This document shows, one piece after another, positions 14,495-22,622 of a stretch of DNA of 64,000 nt. The notes under the pieces were generated by a model. It was not told where the DNA came from. It was given only the letters and a program-made list of their open reading frames with translations, and searched no databases. Position 1 is the first letter of the stretch. Each line of letters begins with the position of its first letter. Both the position numbers and the translations under genes were made by a program. The stretch comes from Gryllotalpicola daejeonensis (GTDB lineage: Bacteria > Actinomycetota > Actinomycetes > Actinomycetales > Microbacteriaceae), in the NCBI RefSeq assembly GCF_039538145.1, contig NZ_BAABBV010000002.1, positions 124,001 through 188,000 of the forward strand, given 5' to 3'.

Positions 14495-17347
14495 TCACGC
14501 CGCCTCCAATACGCAGCGGCGCATGCGCCCGTCGGCGAAGATCAGCCAGCCGGCGCCCGAGCCGGGCGCGAGCGGAGGCGGCAGCGCACGGCTGCGCGTG
14601 AGCGCGCGCACGTCCGCCGCGTCGCAGCCGGCGAACACGACCGGATGCCGCGCCTTCAGCGTGGCGAAGAGAGACCACCTTCCCATCCAGGCGTCCGGAT
14701 CACCGACAAGCAGCACGCCCGTCGGCAGACGCCCGTCAGCGAGCAGCGCCTCCGGCGTGAGCGCGCCCATCGCTGGCGGTTGCGTCAAGTCGATGACCGC
14801 CTCCGCCGGCAGTCCCGCCGCCCGCGCCCGCGAGACGACGCGCGCGGGGGCGCGACTGACCAGAACGGTCGCGCTCCCACGCGCGGGCACGAGCGGCACC
14901 CGCGTCGGCGGCTCGCCCGGCTCCGACACGCGCCTGCCGTCGACGGTCTCGAGGTGCGGGCCGGGCGCGAGGAACTGCACGCGCCTACCGCGCCAGATGC
15001 CGCCGCCGGCCGGCATCCCCTCGTCCCACAGCTCAGCCGGGGCGCCGGCGAGCACGTGGTCCTGGCGACTCGCCTGGCGCAGCAGCACCGTCTCGCGCGC
15101 GAGCCTGAGAGCGCCCCGCAACGGACCCGTCTGGCGCTGCGCCGCGACGACCGGGTAGACGCCGGCGGCCGGCCCGTCGCGAAGGATGCGTGACAGCCGA
15201 TCGCACCACGCCACCGCGTACTCCTCACCGAGCCGCGCGCAGATCGCATCGGCGTCGTCGATGGCGAGCACCAGTGGCGAGGCATCGGCTGCCCCGGCAT
15301 CCTCGCAGCGCTCGGCGGCGGCCTCGACAGCGTCCCAGGCCTGCTCGCGGTCGGCGCCGACGACGATCGACTCGACACCGGCGGACTCCGCCAGCAGCCG
15401 CAGCACGCTCGACTTGCCGCTACGGGCCGCGCCCAGCACGACCACCGGGGCCTCCTCCGGCCGGAACTGCAGCATGGCGCGCTGCTGCTGATCGGGCAGA
15501 TCGGCGAGCCCGACGACCTGCGGCCCTGCCTCGGCCGGCAGGTCGCCGCGCGTCAGCACCGCAGGCAACGGGTCGAGCCAGGGCCTGCGCGGCGGCGCGT
15601 GGCGACCGGTCGCCGTGGCGAGCTCGCCGAGGTCGGCGCTCGTCGTCCGCGCGATCTGCACCTCGGTCGCGGCGCCGTCGATCGAGAGGATGCAGCGGCC
15701 GGGTGTCGACGCAGAGAGTCTGGCCGCGGCATCCGTGCCGACGACCCACCTGCTGTCGGCCTCTGACTGCACGCGCAGGCTCAGCCGCAACGGGCAATTG
15801 GCGACCAACGCGTCGCGCATCACGCCCGCGGGCCGCTGCGTGGCAAGGATGAGGTGGATGCCGAGCGCACGCCCACGCGCGGCGATGTCGGTGAATAGGC
15901 CGCCGAAGTCGGGGAACGCGTCGATCATCGCCGCGAACTCATCCACGAGGATGACGAGGCGCGGCAGCGCACCCCTCGCCTCGGCCACGTCGCGCACGCC
16001 GAGCCGAGCGAGCTCGGCCTCTCGGCGCCGAAGCTCGGCCGACAGACTGCTCAGGGCTCGCGCCGCCTCGCCGTGCTGCAGGTCGGTGATCACCCCGACG
16101 ACGTGCGGCAGCACCGCCAGCGGCTGGAAGGCGGTTCCGCCCTTGAAGTCCACCAGCAGCACGACGACCTCATCGCTCGACCTGCCAGACACCATGCCGG
16201 CGACCCAGCTGACCAGCAGCTCGCTCTTGCCGCTTCCGGTGACACCCGCCACCACCGCGTGCGGCCCGTGCGACACGAGGTCGACCTCGGCGATGCCATG
16301 CAACGTGCGGCCGATCGAGGCACGCAGGCCGAGACCGCCCGCGGCCGGGAGGTCACCGAACGCGACCTCGCTCGGCAGGCTGCGCGACGCCGCACCGAGG
16401 CCGAGGCCAGCGGCGCGCGACGCGAGCGTCGCAGCGAAGCGCTCGGCGTTGGCCCGTGAGACGAGCTCGGGCTCGACGGCTGCCTCGAGCAACTCACGTT
16501 CGCGCGGAACGGCACCGCCCCAGGAGCCCCCACCGCGCACGGCGCCGCTCGGAAACACCTCGACCGCGGCGACGATCGGCGAGCTGAGCGAGACCACCGC
16601 GGTGAACCCCGGCGGCACGAGCCGGGCGTCGGCGAAGACACCGAGGCGGGGCACGACGCCGCCGGCGGGCGCGGTGTGGTGCGGCAGCTGCTCGAGCCAG
16701 TCCCATTCGCCCAGGGCGCGGCCCGCGGCATCCATCAGCTCGGGCGGCGCAAGACGGCCGGGTGGCAGTGAGGAATACAGCTGAACGACGAGCCCGCGCA
16801 GATACGCCCGCGCGAGCACCTCGGGCCCGCAGACGGCGACGCCGCTTTCCGGACGGGCCACCACGGGCGCGCACTCAAGCCGGCCCGCCGCGCGCTGCAG
16901 CTCGAGCTCGTCGGCCTCGCGCGCGTCACCCGAGACGGCCACCGCACTGGCGACCGTGCCGAGCCCCAGGCTCACGACGGCGTCCTCACCCTTCCACAGG
17001 CGTGTTCCATCGAGCCCGTCGAGGGCAGCGGCGGCGCCGGGCGTCGACCGAAGGAGAGCGCGGCGCTCGGCCTCGTGCGCCGCCTCCAGCCGCTCGCGCA
17101 GCCGCGCCAGCTCGCCGGCTCGTTCGGCCGCTGCCGTGCGACTCTCGCGCCCGCGCCCACGACGCCCCTCGACCAGCGACATCACGGCCGCGACCGGCCC
17201 GAGAGCGGCGAACGCCAGCGAGTACGGCGAATGCGTCATGAGCCACAGGGCACCGGCCATCACGACCGGCGTCACGAAGGCAGCCCACGACATGCGGGCG
17301 GGTCGCGGCGCGGGTGGCTTCGGCGGAAGGGCGAGCGAGGTGGTCAC
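14495..17347 (-). CDS. FtsK/SpoIIIE-type ATPase, EssC/EccC-like
   Basis: The 950-residue product has a Pro-rich N-terminus, two transmembrane helices (about 24-60), a charged coiled-coil-like stretch, then two ATPase modules. The first is complete: Walker A GVTGSGKSE (about 366) and Walker B LVILVDEFAAM (about 460), with an ATQRPAGVM motif. The second has GAARSGKSS (about 637) and LVLAIDDAD (about 692). EssC/EccC motor ATPases of type VII secretion have three modules and 1300-1500 residues, and EssC carries FHA domains at its N-terminus; here the FHA domain is a separate neighbouring gene. No WXG100 substrate gene is visible nearby. The GTG at 17347 is chosen because the helices follow directly. 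A DNA-translocating role is the alternative. Confidence 0.8.
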   Translation of the reverse strand: MTTSLALPPKPPAPRPARMSWAAFVTPVVMAGALWLMTHSPYSLAFAALGPVAAVMSLVEGRRGRGRESRTAAAERAGELARLRERLEAAHEAERRALLRSTPGAAAALDGLDGTRLWKGEDAVVSLGLGTVASAVAVSGDAREADELELQRAAGRLECAPVVARPESGVAVCGPEVLARAYLRGLVVQLYSSLPPGRLAPPELMDAAGRALGEWDWLEQLPHHTAPAGGVVPRLGVFADARLVPPGFTAVVSLSSPIVAAVEVFPSGAVRGGGSWGGAVPRERELLEAAVEPELVSRANAERFAATLASRAAGLGLGAASRSLPSEVAFGDLPAAGGLGLRASIGRTLHGIAEVDLVSHGPHAVVAGVTGSGKSELLVSWVAGMVSGRSSDEVVVLLVDFKGGTAFQPLAVLPHVVGVITDLQHGEAARALSSLSAELRRREAELARLGVRDVAEARGALPRLVILVDEFAAMIDAFPDFGGLFTDIAARGRALGIHLILATQRPAGVMRDALVANCPLRLSLRVQSEADSRWVVGTDAAARLSASTPGRCILSIDGAATEVQIARTTSADLGELATATGRHAPPRRPWLDPLPAVLTRGDLPAEAGPQVVGLADLPDQQQRAMLQFRPEEAPVVVLGAARSGKSSVLRLLAESAGVESIVVGADREQAWDAVEAAAERCEDAGAADASPLVLAIDDADAICARLGEEYAVAWCDRLSRILRDGPAAGVYPVVAAQRQTGPLRGALRLARETVLLRQASRQDHVLAGAPAELWDEGMPAGGGIWRGRRVQFLAPGPHLETVDGRRVSEPGEPPTRVPLVPARGSATVLVSRAPARVVSRARAAGLPAEAVIDLTQPPAMGALTPEALLADGRLPTGVLLVGDPDAWMGRWSLFATLKARHPVVFAGCDAADVRALTRSRALPPPLAPGSGAGWLIFADGRMRRCVLEAA

Positions 17348-17448
17348 CTGCCCAGGACAGCACGGCCCAGGCATCCGCCATCGCCCCGAATCCCCGAAAT
17401 GTGGAGAGCGCACGCAACCCCGCACCTGTGCTGGGGAAGATGCGTGAG

Positions 17449-18045
17449 TCAGCCCACGATCAGATACTGATCGCCCAGTTCGACGCGCGACCCACGGGCC
17501 ACGCGGTAGCGGCGCCCCGGCTCGCACTCACGGCGCAGGCCGTCCGCGCCGATGATCGCGGTGCCGTTCGACGAGAAGCGGTCGAGCACCCACAGCTCAT
17601 CGCCCTCGACGCCGAACTCAAGATGCGTCTTGGACACCGAGCGCCCGGGGTCCGCGAGCGCAATGAGCTGATCGAAGCTCTCCCCCGGGACAGCGGCCGG
17701 CTTGCGGCCGACGAGGCCGCTGCCGGCGACGATCACGCGCTCGCCCGTCGACGCCGCGAGAACCCACGTGGGCACCGGCGTCGACAGGTCGCCCTGGTCG
17801 GGCAGCGCCGAGGGCTCGATGACCGCAGGCGTCGGCGCCGCGGCTTTCCGCCGCGCCGCAGACTCGCTGATCGTGCGCAGCACCGAGGCGGTCACGACCT
17901 GCGTGTCCGTGGGCCGGTTGTCGTCGACCGGGCGGCGCAGATAGGGCGTCGCCTCGACCGCGCTGCCGCATTCGCCGCAGAAGATCGCGCCCTCGAAGAG
18001 CTCGCTTCCGCACACGCGGCATGTCAGTGCTCCGGTCCCCTGCAC
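17449..18045 (-). CDS. Zinc-ribbon FHA-domain protein
   Basis: The 198-residue product starts with a zinc ribbon (CRVCGSELFEGAIFCGECGS, four Cys at about 9-29), has a low-complexity linker and a C-terminal FHA domain: GLVGRKP, GRSVSKTHLEF (the phosphothreonine-binding SxxH), DRFSSNGTAI. FHA domains bind phosphothreonine peptides, so a Ser/Thr kinase target is expected; no kinase gene lies in the window, but a PP2C phosphatase is immediately upstream. The GTG start sits six bases after TATCGT. It precedes the EssC-like gene by 101 bp. Confidence 0.88.
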   Translation of the reverse strand: MQGTGALTCRVCGSELFEGAIFCGECGSAVEATPYLRRPVDDNRPTDTQVVTASVLRTISESAARRKAAAPTPAVIEPSALPDQGDLSTPVPTWVLAASTGERVIVAGSGLVGRKPAAVPGESFDQLIALADPGRSVSKTHLEFGVEGDELWVLDRFSSNGTAIIGADGLRRECEPGRRYRVARGSRVELGDQYLIVG

Positions 18046-18051
18046 GACCTC

Positions 18052-18057
18052 ACGATA
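18052..18057 (-). promoter_or_regulatory. -10 box TATCGT of FHA gene, leaderless
   Basis: TATCGT, then GAGGTC, then the GTG start. The GAGG could equally serve as a Shine-Dalgarno site on a transcript coming from the PP2C gene, so both modes are possible. Confidence 0.45.
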
Positions 18058-18084
18058 ACTCGCGCACTCGGGAACGACGCGAGG

Positions 18085-18939
18085 TCACGCCGTGACCGGG
18101 CCGGTTCGCGCGTGCCTGTCGTCGCCCCCAGTTCGGGGCTTCACCGAAGCGAGCTCTGGTGTTCCGAGCACATCGACCACCACCACGCTGACGTTGTCAC
18201 GCCCGCCGTTGCCGAGCGCGGCGTCCATCAGTCGCCGCGAAGTATCGGCGGCCGACGTGCCGATCGACAGGAAGTGACGGATGCCGTGCTCGGTGAGCTC
18301 CTTCGTCAGACCGTCCGAGCACACGAGCAGGCGCGACCCCGCGACGATCGGGATCAGCCAGAAATCCGGAACGGGGTCCTCGTTGAAGCCGACGGCACGG
18401 GTGATCACGTTCGCGTGCGGGTGCACCTCGGCCTCTGCCGGGGTGATCAGCCCACGGTCGAGCAGCTGCTGCACGATGCTGTGGTCGACCGTGAGCTGTT
18501 CAAGCACGCCGCTCTCGAGCTGATACACCCGCGAGTCGCCGATGTTGAACACGAGCCAGTAGGGCTCGCCGTCGCGCAGCGTGAGGGCGATTCCCGTCAC
18601 CGTCGTGCCGGTGCCCAGATCGGTCACGCCGACGCCCTCACTCATGTCCCCGACAGCGGCCCGCAACGCGTCGCTGATCTCGGGCGGGTCGATGAAGCGC
18701 CGGCCGAGCTGCTCAGACAGCCGCTTGATGACCGCCGAGCTCGCGAAGTCGCCCGCCTCGTGGCCGCCCATGCCGTCTGCGACCGCGAAGATCGGGGCGC
18801 GCGCCAGCACGCTGTCCTCGTTGACCGCTCGGCGGTGGCCGCGATCGCTCGCCGCAGACCACGAGAGCGTGATGCGCGCGCCCTCGCGCTCAGGCACGAC
18901 GATGTCGTGCCGACGGCTGCTGCGACCGATTTGAGTCAC
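18085..18939 (-). CDS. PP2C-family Ser/Thr protein phosphatase
   Basis: The 284-residue product carries the metal-binding and catalytic PP2C motifs: RAVNEDS, ADGMGGHEAGD, NIGDSRVY, SDGLTKEL and GGRDNVSV. It would remove phosphate from Ser/Thr of partner proteins and so reset FHA-dependent contacts. No transmembrane helix is seen. The GTG at 18939 has GGGAG a few bases upstream. It is the first gene of a PP2C-FHA-EssC-like operon; this trio recurs in actinobacterial loci linked to type VII-like systems. Confidence 0.9.
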   Translation of the reverse strand: MTQIGRSSRRHDIVVPEREGARITLSWSAASDRGHRRAVNEDSVLARAPIFAVADGMGGHEAGDFASSAVIKRLSEQLGRRFIDPPEISDALRAAVGDMSEGVGVTDLGTGTTVTGIALTLRDGEPYWLVFNIGDSRVYQLESGVLEQLTVDHSIVQQLLDRGLITPAEAEVHPHANVITRAVGFNEDPVPDFWLIPIVAGSRLLVCSDGLTKELTEHGIRHFLSIGTSAADTSRRLMDAALGNGGRDNVSVVVVDVLGTPELASVKPRTGGDDRHARTGPVTA

Positions 18940-18979
18940 AGAGGTCTCCCGACGATGGAGTGGGTCAGTGGTCGCAGAC

Positions 18980-18985
18980 AGCCTA
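18980..18985 (-). promoter_or_regulatory. -10 box TAGGCT of the PP2C-FHA-ATPase operon
   Basis: TAGGCT on the minus strand, 41 bp before the PP2C start, leaving a leader of about 34 nt with a GGGAG ribosome site. Confidence 0.5.
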
Positions 18986-19031
18986 GTCAGTCGACGGCAT
19001 CTGAATCAGCATCCGTTCAGCCCTTGTTGAC

Positions 19032-20465
19032 TTACTCACCAATAAACGACATGACGTGCTTGATGCGCGTGTAATCCTCGAAGCCGTACTGCGACAGGTC
19101 CTTGCCGTAGCCCGAGTGCTTGAACCCACCGTGCGGCATCTCGGCCACGATCGGAATGTGGGTGTTGATCCACACGCAGCCGAAGTCGAGATTCTTGGCG
19201 AAGCGCATGGCGCGGCCGTGGTCGCGCGTCCACACGGAGGACGCGAGGCCGTACTGAACGCCGTTCGCGTGCCGCAGCGCCGCGGCCTCGTCGCGGAACG
19301 TCTGCACGGTGATGACCGGGCCGAAGATCTCGGTCTGGATCTGCTCGTCGTCCTGCTTCAGCCCGTCGAGCACGGTCGGCTCGATCAGGAATCCCCGCTC
19401 GCCCCTGCGCGCGCCGCCCGTCACGACGTTCGCGTGGTCGGGCAGTCGCTCGAGGAACCCCATGACGCGCGCGAACTGGTCCGCGTTGTTGACGGGGCCG
19501 AAGAAGGCGCCGTCATCGCCCGGCAGGCCGACCGGCGTGTTCTCACGCGCATAGGCCGCGAGCGCCGCCACGAACTCGTCGTGGATGCGCTCGTGCACGA
19601 GCACGCGCGTGGCCGCCGTGCAGTCCTGCCCTGCGTTGAAGTAGCCGGCGCTGGCGATACCCTCGACGGCCTTGTCGATGTCGGCGTCGTCGAACACGAT
19701 CACGGGCGCCTTGCCGCCGAGTTCGAGATGGACGCGTTTGAGATCGAGGGATGCCGCACGCGCGACTTCCATTCCCGCTCGAACCGACCCCGTGATCGAC
19801 ACCAGCTGGGGCGTCTTGTGGTCGATCATCGCGGCACCCGTGCCGCGGTCGCCGACGATCACGTTGAGCACGCCGGCCGGCAGGAACTCGGCGGCGACCT
19901 CGGCGAGCAGCAGCGTCGACTGCGGGGTCGTGTCCGACGGCTTCAGCACCGTCGTGTTCCCCGCGGCGAGCGCCGGCGCGAACTTCCACACCGCCATGTT
20001 CAGCGGGTAGTTCCACGGCGTCACCTGGCCGACGACGCCGATCGGCTCGCGGCGCACGAAGCTCGTGTGGTCCTTCATGTACTCCGCCGCTGCACGGCCC
20101 TCGAGGTTCCGCGCGGCGCCGGCGAAGAAGCGGATCTGGTCGACCGAGAGCAGGATCTCGTCGGCCACGAGGTTCGCGCGCGGCTTCCCCGTGTCCTGCG
20201 ACTCCAGATCGGCGAACTCGTCGGCGCGGCGCTCGAGTTCGTCGGCGATGCGGAAGAGGGCGAGCTGGCGTTCCCCGGGGGTCGTCTCACGCCAGGTCTC
20301 GAACGCGTCGGAGGCAGCTCGGAAGGCTCGATCGACGTCTTCGGGCGACGAGATCGGCGCTTGCGCGTATTCCTCTTCGGTCGCCGGGTCGATCAGCGAC
20401 AGGGTGTGTTCGGCCGAGGCATCCGTGTATTCGCCTGCGATGAAATTCTTCAGCGTGCGCGTCAT
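19032..20465 (-). CDS. Aldehyde dehydrogenase, probable 4-aminobutyraldehyde dehydrogenase
   Basis: The 477-residue NAD-dependent aldehyde dehydrogenase has GVVGQVTPWNYPL, ITGSVRAG, the general-base LELGGKAP and the nucleophile Cys in NAGQDCTAATR. The GQDCTA form and an N-terminus lacking extensions resemble YdcW/PatD-type aminobutyraldehyde dehydrogenases; a betaine-aldehyde or other substrate is not excluded. The neighbouring omega-aminotransferase and Lrp regulator support a putrescine role. The ATG at 20465 lies seven bases after TAGAGT. It is divergent from the Lrp gene over 89 bp. Confidence 0.85.
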   Translation of the reverse strand: MTRTLKNFIAGEYTDASAEHTLSLIDPATEEEYAQAPISSPEDVDRAFRAASDAFETWRETTPGERQLALFRIADELERRADEFADLESQDTGKPRANLVADEILLSVDQIRFFAGAARNLEGRAAAEYMKDHTSFVRREPIGVVGQVTPWNYPLNMAVWKFAPALAAGNTTVLKPSDTTPQSTLLLAEVAAEFLPAGVLNVIVGDRGTGAAMIDHKTPQLVSITGSVRAGMEVARAASLDLKRVHLELGGKAPVIVFDDADIDKAVEGIASAGYFNAGQDCTAATRVLVHERIHDEFVAALAAYARENTPVGLPGDDGAFFGPVNNADQFARVMGFLERLPDHANVVTGGARRGERGFLIEPTVLDGLKQDDEQIQTEIFGPVITVQTFRDEAAALRHANGVQYGLASSVWTRDHGRAMRFAKNLDFGCVWINTHIPIVAEMPHGGFKHSGYGKDLSQYGFEDYTRIKHVMSFIGE

Positions 20466-20472
20466 GCGGCAG

Positions 20473-20478
20473 ACTCTA
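20473..20478 (-). promoter_or_regulatory. -10 box TAGAGT of aldehyde dehydrogenase, leaderless
   Basis: TAGAGT, seven bases (CTGCCGC), then ATG on the minus strand. Confidence 0.55.
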
Positions 20479-20542
20479 CCGATTTCGTTGCAAACCCGCG
20501 CCACCTCATACGGATTCACTTGCCGGCACCCGACTGCACTGA

Positions 20543-20548
20543 CAGAAT
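20543..20548 (+). promoter_or_regulatory. -10-like CAGAAT of Lrp gene, leaderless
   Basis: CAGAAT, six bases (CGACGT), then the ATG at 20555. It faces the aldehyde dehydrogenase promoter, so an Lrp site between them could control both. Confidence 0.5.
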
Positions 20549-20554
20549 CGACGT

Positions 20555-21037
20555 ATGTCGACTGCTCCGCGCGCCGCCGCGCCCCGCGCCCAGTCACTCG
20601 ATGCCGTCTCGAAGTCGATCATCGAGCAGCTGCAGGAGGACGGCCGCCGCTCGTACGCCGAGATCGGGAAGGCCGTCGGCCTGTCAGAGGCCGCGGTGCG
20701 CCAGCGGGTGCAGAAGCTTACCGAGTCCGGCGTCATGCAGATCGTCGCCGTCACCGACCCGATGCAGCTCGGCTTCTACCGGCAGGCGATGATCGGCATC
20801 CGCGCCAGCGGCGACACGCGTGTCGTCGCCGAGCGGCTGGCGGCGCTCGACGCCGTCGACTACGTCGTGCTCACCGCGGGCGACTTCGACATCATCGTCG
20901 AGGTCGTGTGCGAGAGCGACGACGAGCTGATCTCGCTGCTCAACTCCGAGATCCGCGCCATCGAGAACGTGGTCTCCACAGAGACCTTCGTCTACCTCCG
21001 GCTGCAGAAGCAGCACTACAACTGGGGCACGCGCTGA
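20555..21037 (+). CDS. Lrp/AsnC-family transcriptional regulator
   Basis: The 160-residue product has an N-terminal winged helix (SKSIIEQLQEDGRRSYAEIG, then GLSEAAVRQRVQKL as recognition helix, about 20-60) and a C-terminal RAM/AsnC effector domain (VVLTAGDFDIIVEVVC, then a TETFVYL strand). Such proteins sense amino acids. It lies between the divergent aldehyde dehydrogenase and the aminotransferase, 43 bp upstream of the latter, so it is very likely the local regulator of amine catabolism. Confidence 0.92.
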   Translation: MSTAPRAAAPRAQSLDAVSKSIIEQLQEDGRRSYAEIGKAVGLSEAAVRQRVQKLTESGVMQIVAVTDPMQLGFYRQAMIGIRASGDTRVVAERLAALDAVDYVVLTAGDFDIIVEVVCESDDELISLLNSEIRAIENVVSTETFVYLRLQKQHYNWGTR

Positions 21038-21080
21038 GCCCTCGGCTCAACGCCGCCCGACAAGGGGAATCGAGCAACTC

Positions 21081-22493
21081 ATGACCGACACGATCGCTCC
21101 CACCACCGTCTACACCGAGGCCGAAGACGCCGCACTGCGCGCCAAGGCGAAGGACCACCTGTGGATGCACATGTCCTCGCAGGGACCCATCGAGGCCGGG
21201 CAGACGCCCATCATCGTGCGCGGTGAGGGCCACACCATCTGGGACACCCGCGGCAAGTCCTACATCGACGGCCTCGCCGGCCTGTTCACGGTGAACGCCG
21301 GCCACGGGCGCCGCCGCCTCGCCGAGGTCGCCGCGAAGCAGGCCGAGCAGCTGGCCTTCTTCCCGCTGTGGTCGTATGCACACCCTGCGGCGATCGAGCT
21401 CGCCGACCGGCTGGCCGATTTCGCGCCGGGTGACCTGAACCGGGTGTTCTTCTCGACCGGCGGCGGCGAGGCGGTCGAGACCGCGTTCAAGCTCGCGAAG
21501 AACTACTGGAAGCTCGTCGGCAAGCCCGGCAAGCACAAGGTGATCTCGCGGGCGATCGCCTATCACGGCACCCCGCAGGGGGCGCTCGCGATCACGGGCC
21601 TTCCGGGGCTCAAGCAGCAGTTCGAGCCTCTGACGCCCGGCGGGTTCCGCGTGCCGAACACCAACTACTACCGCGCGGAAGAGAACGGCTTCCCCGGCGG
21701 CACCGAAGAGGAGTTCGGCCTGTGGGCTGCCGAGCGCATCCGCCAGGCGATCGAGTTCGAGGGCGAGGACTCCGTTGCGGCCGTCTTCCTCGAGCCCGTC
21801 CAGAATTCGGGCGGATGCTTCCCGCCGCCGCCCGGGTATTTCCAGCGTGTTCGCGAGATCTGTGACGAGTACGACGTGCTGCTGGTGTCTGACGAGGTGA
21901 TCTGCGCCTTCGGCCGCATCGGCTCGATGTTCGCCTCGGTCGACTTCGGCTACCAGCCCGACATGATCACCTGCGCGAAGGCGCTGACCTCCGGCTACTC
22001 CCCCATCGGCGCGACGATCGTCAGCGATCGCATCTACGAGCCGTTCCGCACCGGCGAGAACAACTTCCTGCACGGGTACACCTTCGCGGGGCATCCGGTC
22101 TCAGCCGCCGTCGCACTCGAGAACCTCGCCATCTTCGAGGAAGAGGGGCTCAACCAGCGCGTCGTCGACAACTCGCCGCTGTTCCGCGCCGAGCTCGAGA
22201 AGCTGCTCGAGCTGCCGATCGTCGGCGACGTGCGCGGCGCAGGGTACTTCTTCGGCATCGAGCTCGTGAAGGACAAGGCGACGAAGGAGACCTTCACCGC
22301 CGAGGAGTCCGAGCGGCTGCTCAAGGGCTACGTCTCGCACGAGCTGTTCGAGAACGGGCTCTACTGCCGTGCCGACGACCGGGGCGACCCCGTCATCCAG
22401 CTCTCGCCGCCGCTGACCGTCGGGCCCGCGGAGTTCGTGCAGATGCGCGAGATCCTCGAGGGTGTGCTGAAGGACGCCTGGGCGAAGCTGTGA
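21081..22493 (+). CDS. Class-III omega-aminotransferase, probable putrescine-pyruvate type
   Basis: The 470-residue PLP enzyme has DGLAGLFTVNAGHG, FFSTGGGEAVETAFKLAKNY, SRAIAYHGTPQGALAITG, the SDEVICAFGR cofactor motif and the PLP lysine in TCAKALTSGYSPIGA (about 299). The sequence style resembles SpuC-like and beta-alanine/pyruvate transaminases; exact amine donor not resolvable. GGGGAA upstream of the ATG serves as ribosome site. It probably shares a transcript with the Lrp gene. A strong hairpin follows 45 bp after the stop. Confidence 0.85.
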   Translation: MTDTIAPTTVYTEAEDAALRAKAKDHLWMHMSSQGPIEAGQTPIIVRGEGHTIWDTRGKSYIDGLAGLFTVNAGHGRRRLAEVAAKQAEQLAFFPLWSYAHPAAIELADRLADFAPGDLNRVFFSTGGGEAVETAFKLAKNYWKLVGKPGKHKVISRAIAYHGTPQGALAITGLPGLKQQFEPLTPGGFRVPNTNYYRAEENGFPGGTEEEFGLWAAERIRQAIEFEGEDSVAAVFLEPVQNSGGCFPPPPGYFQRVREICDEYDVLLVSDEVICAFGRIGSMFASVDFGYQPDMITCAKALTSGYSPIGATIVSDRIYEPFRTGENNFLHGYTFAGHPVSAAVALENLAIFEEEGLNQRVVDNSPLFRAELEKLLELPIVGDVRGAGYFFGIELVKDKATKETFTAEESERLLKGYVSHELFENGLYCRADDRGDPVIQLSPPLTVGPAEFVQMREILEGVLKDAWAKL

Positions 22494-22537
22494 TCAGCTG
22501 AAGCGATCGGATGCCGCGACTGCGGTGATTTCGGCGT

Positions 22538-22570
22538 AGGGCGCACGTTTTTTGGCAGAACGTGCGCCCT
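22538..22570. terminator. 12-bp stem-loop after the aminotransferase gene
   Basis: AGGGCGCACGTT (22538-22549) pairs perfectly with AACGTGCGCCCT (22559-22570) around a 9-nt loop, between two convergent genes. The left arm and loop (GCGCACGTTTTTTGGCA) resemble palindromes at 46.16 and 51.4 kb. Confidence 0.7.
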
Positions 22571-22622
22571 TCGGCGATTCGTCCGCGCGAACTTGCCCCG
22601 CAGGAGCACTACCCGACCGGCG

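Noticed and set aside
11637..14678. 1013-codon minus-strand frame across gabT, asparaginase and ald
   Set aside because: Antisense artefact: three real genes with complete motifs lie on the plus strand.
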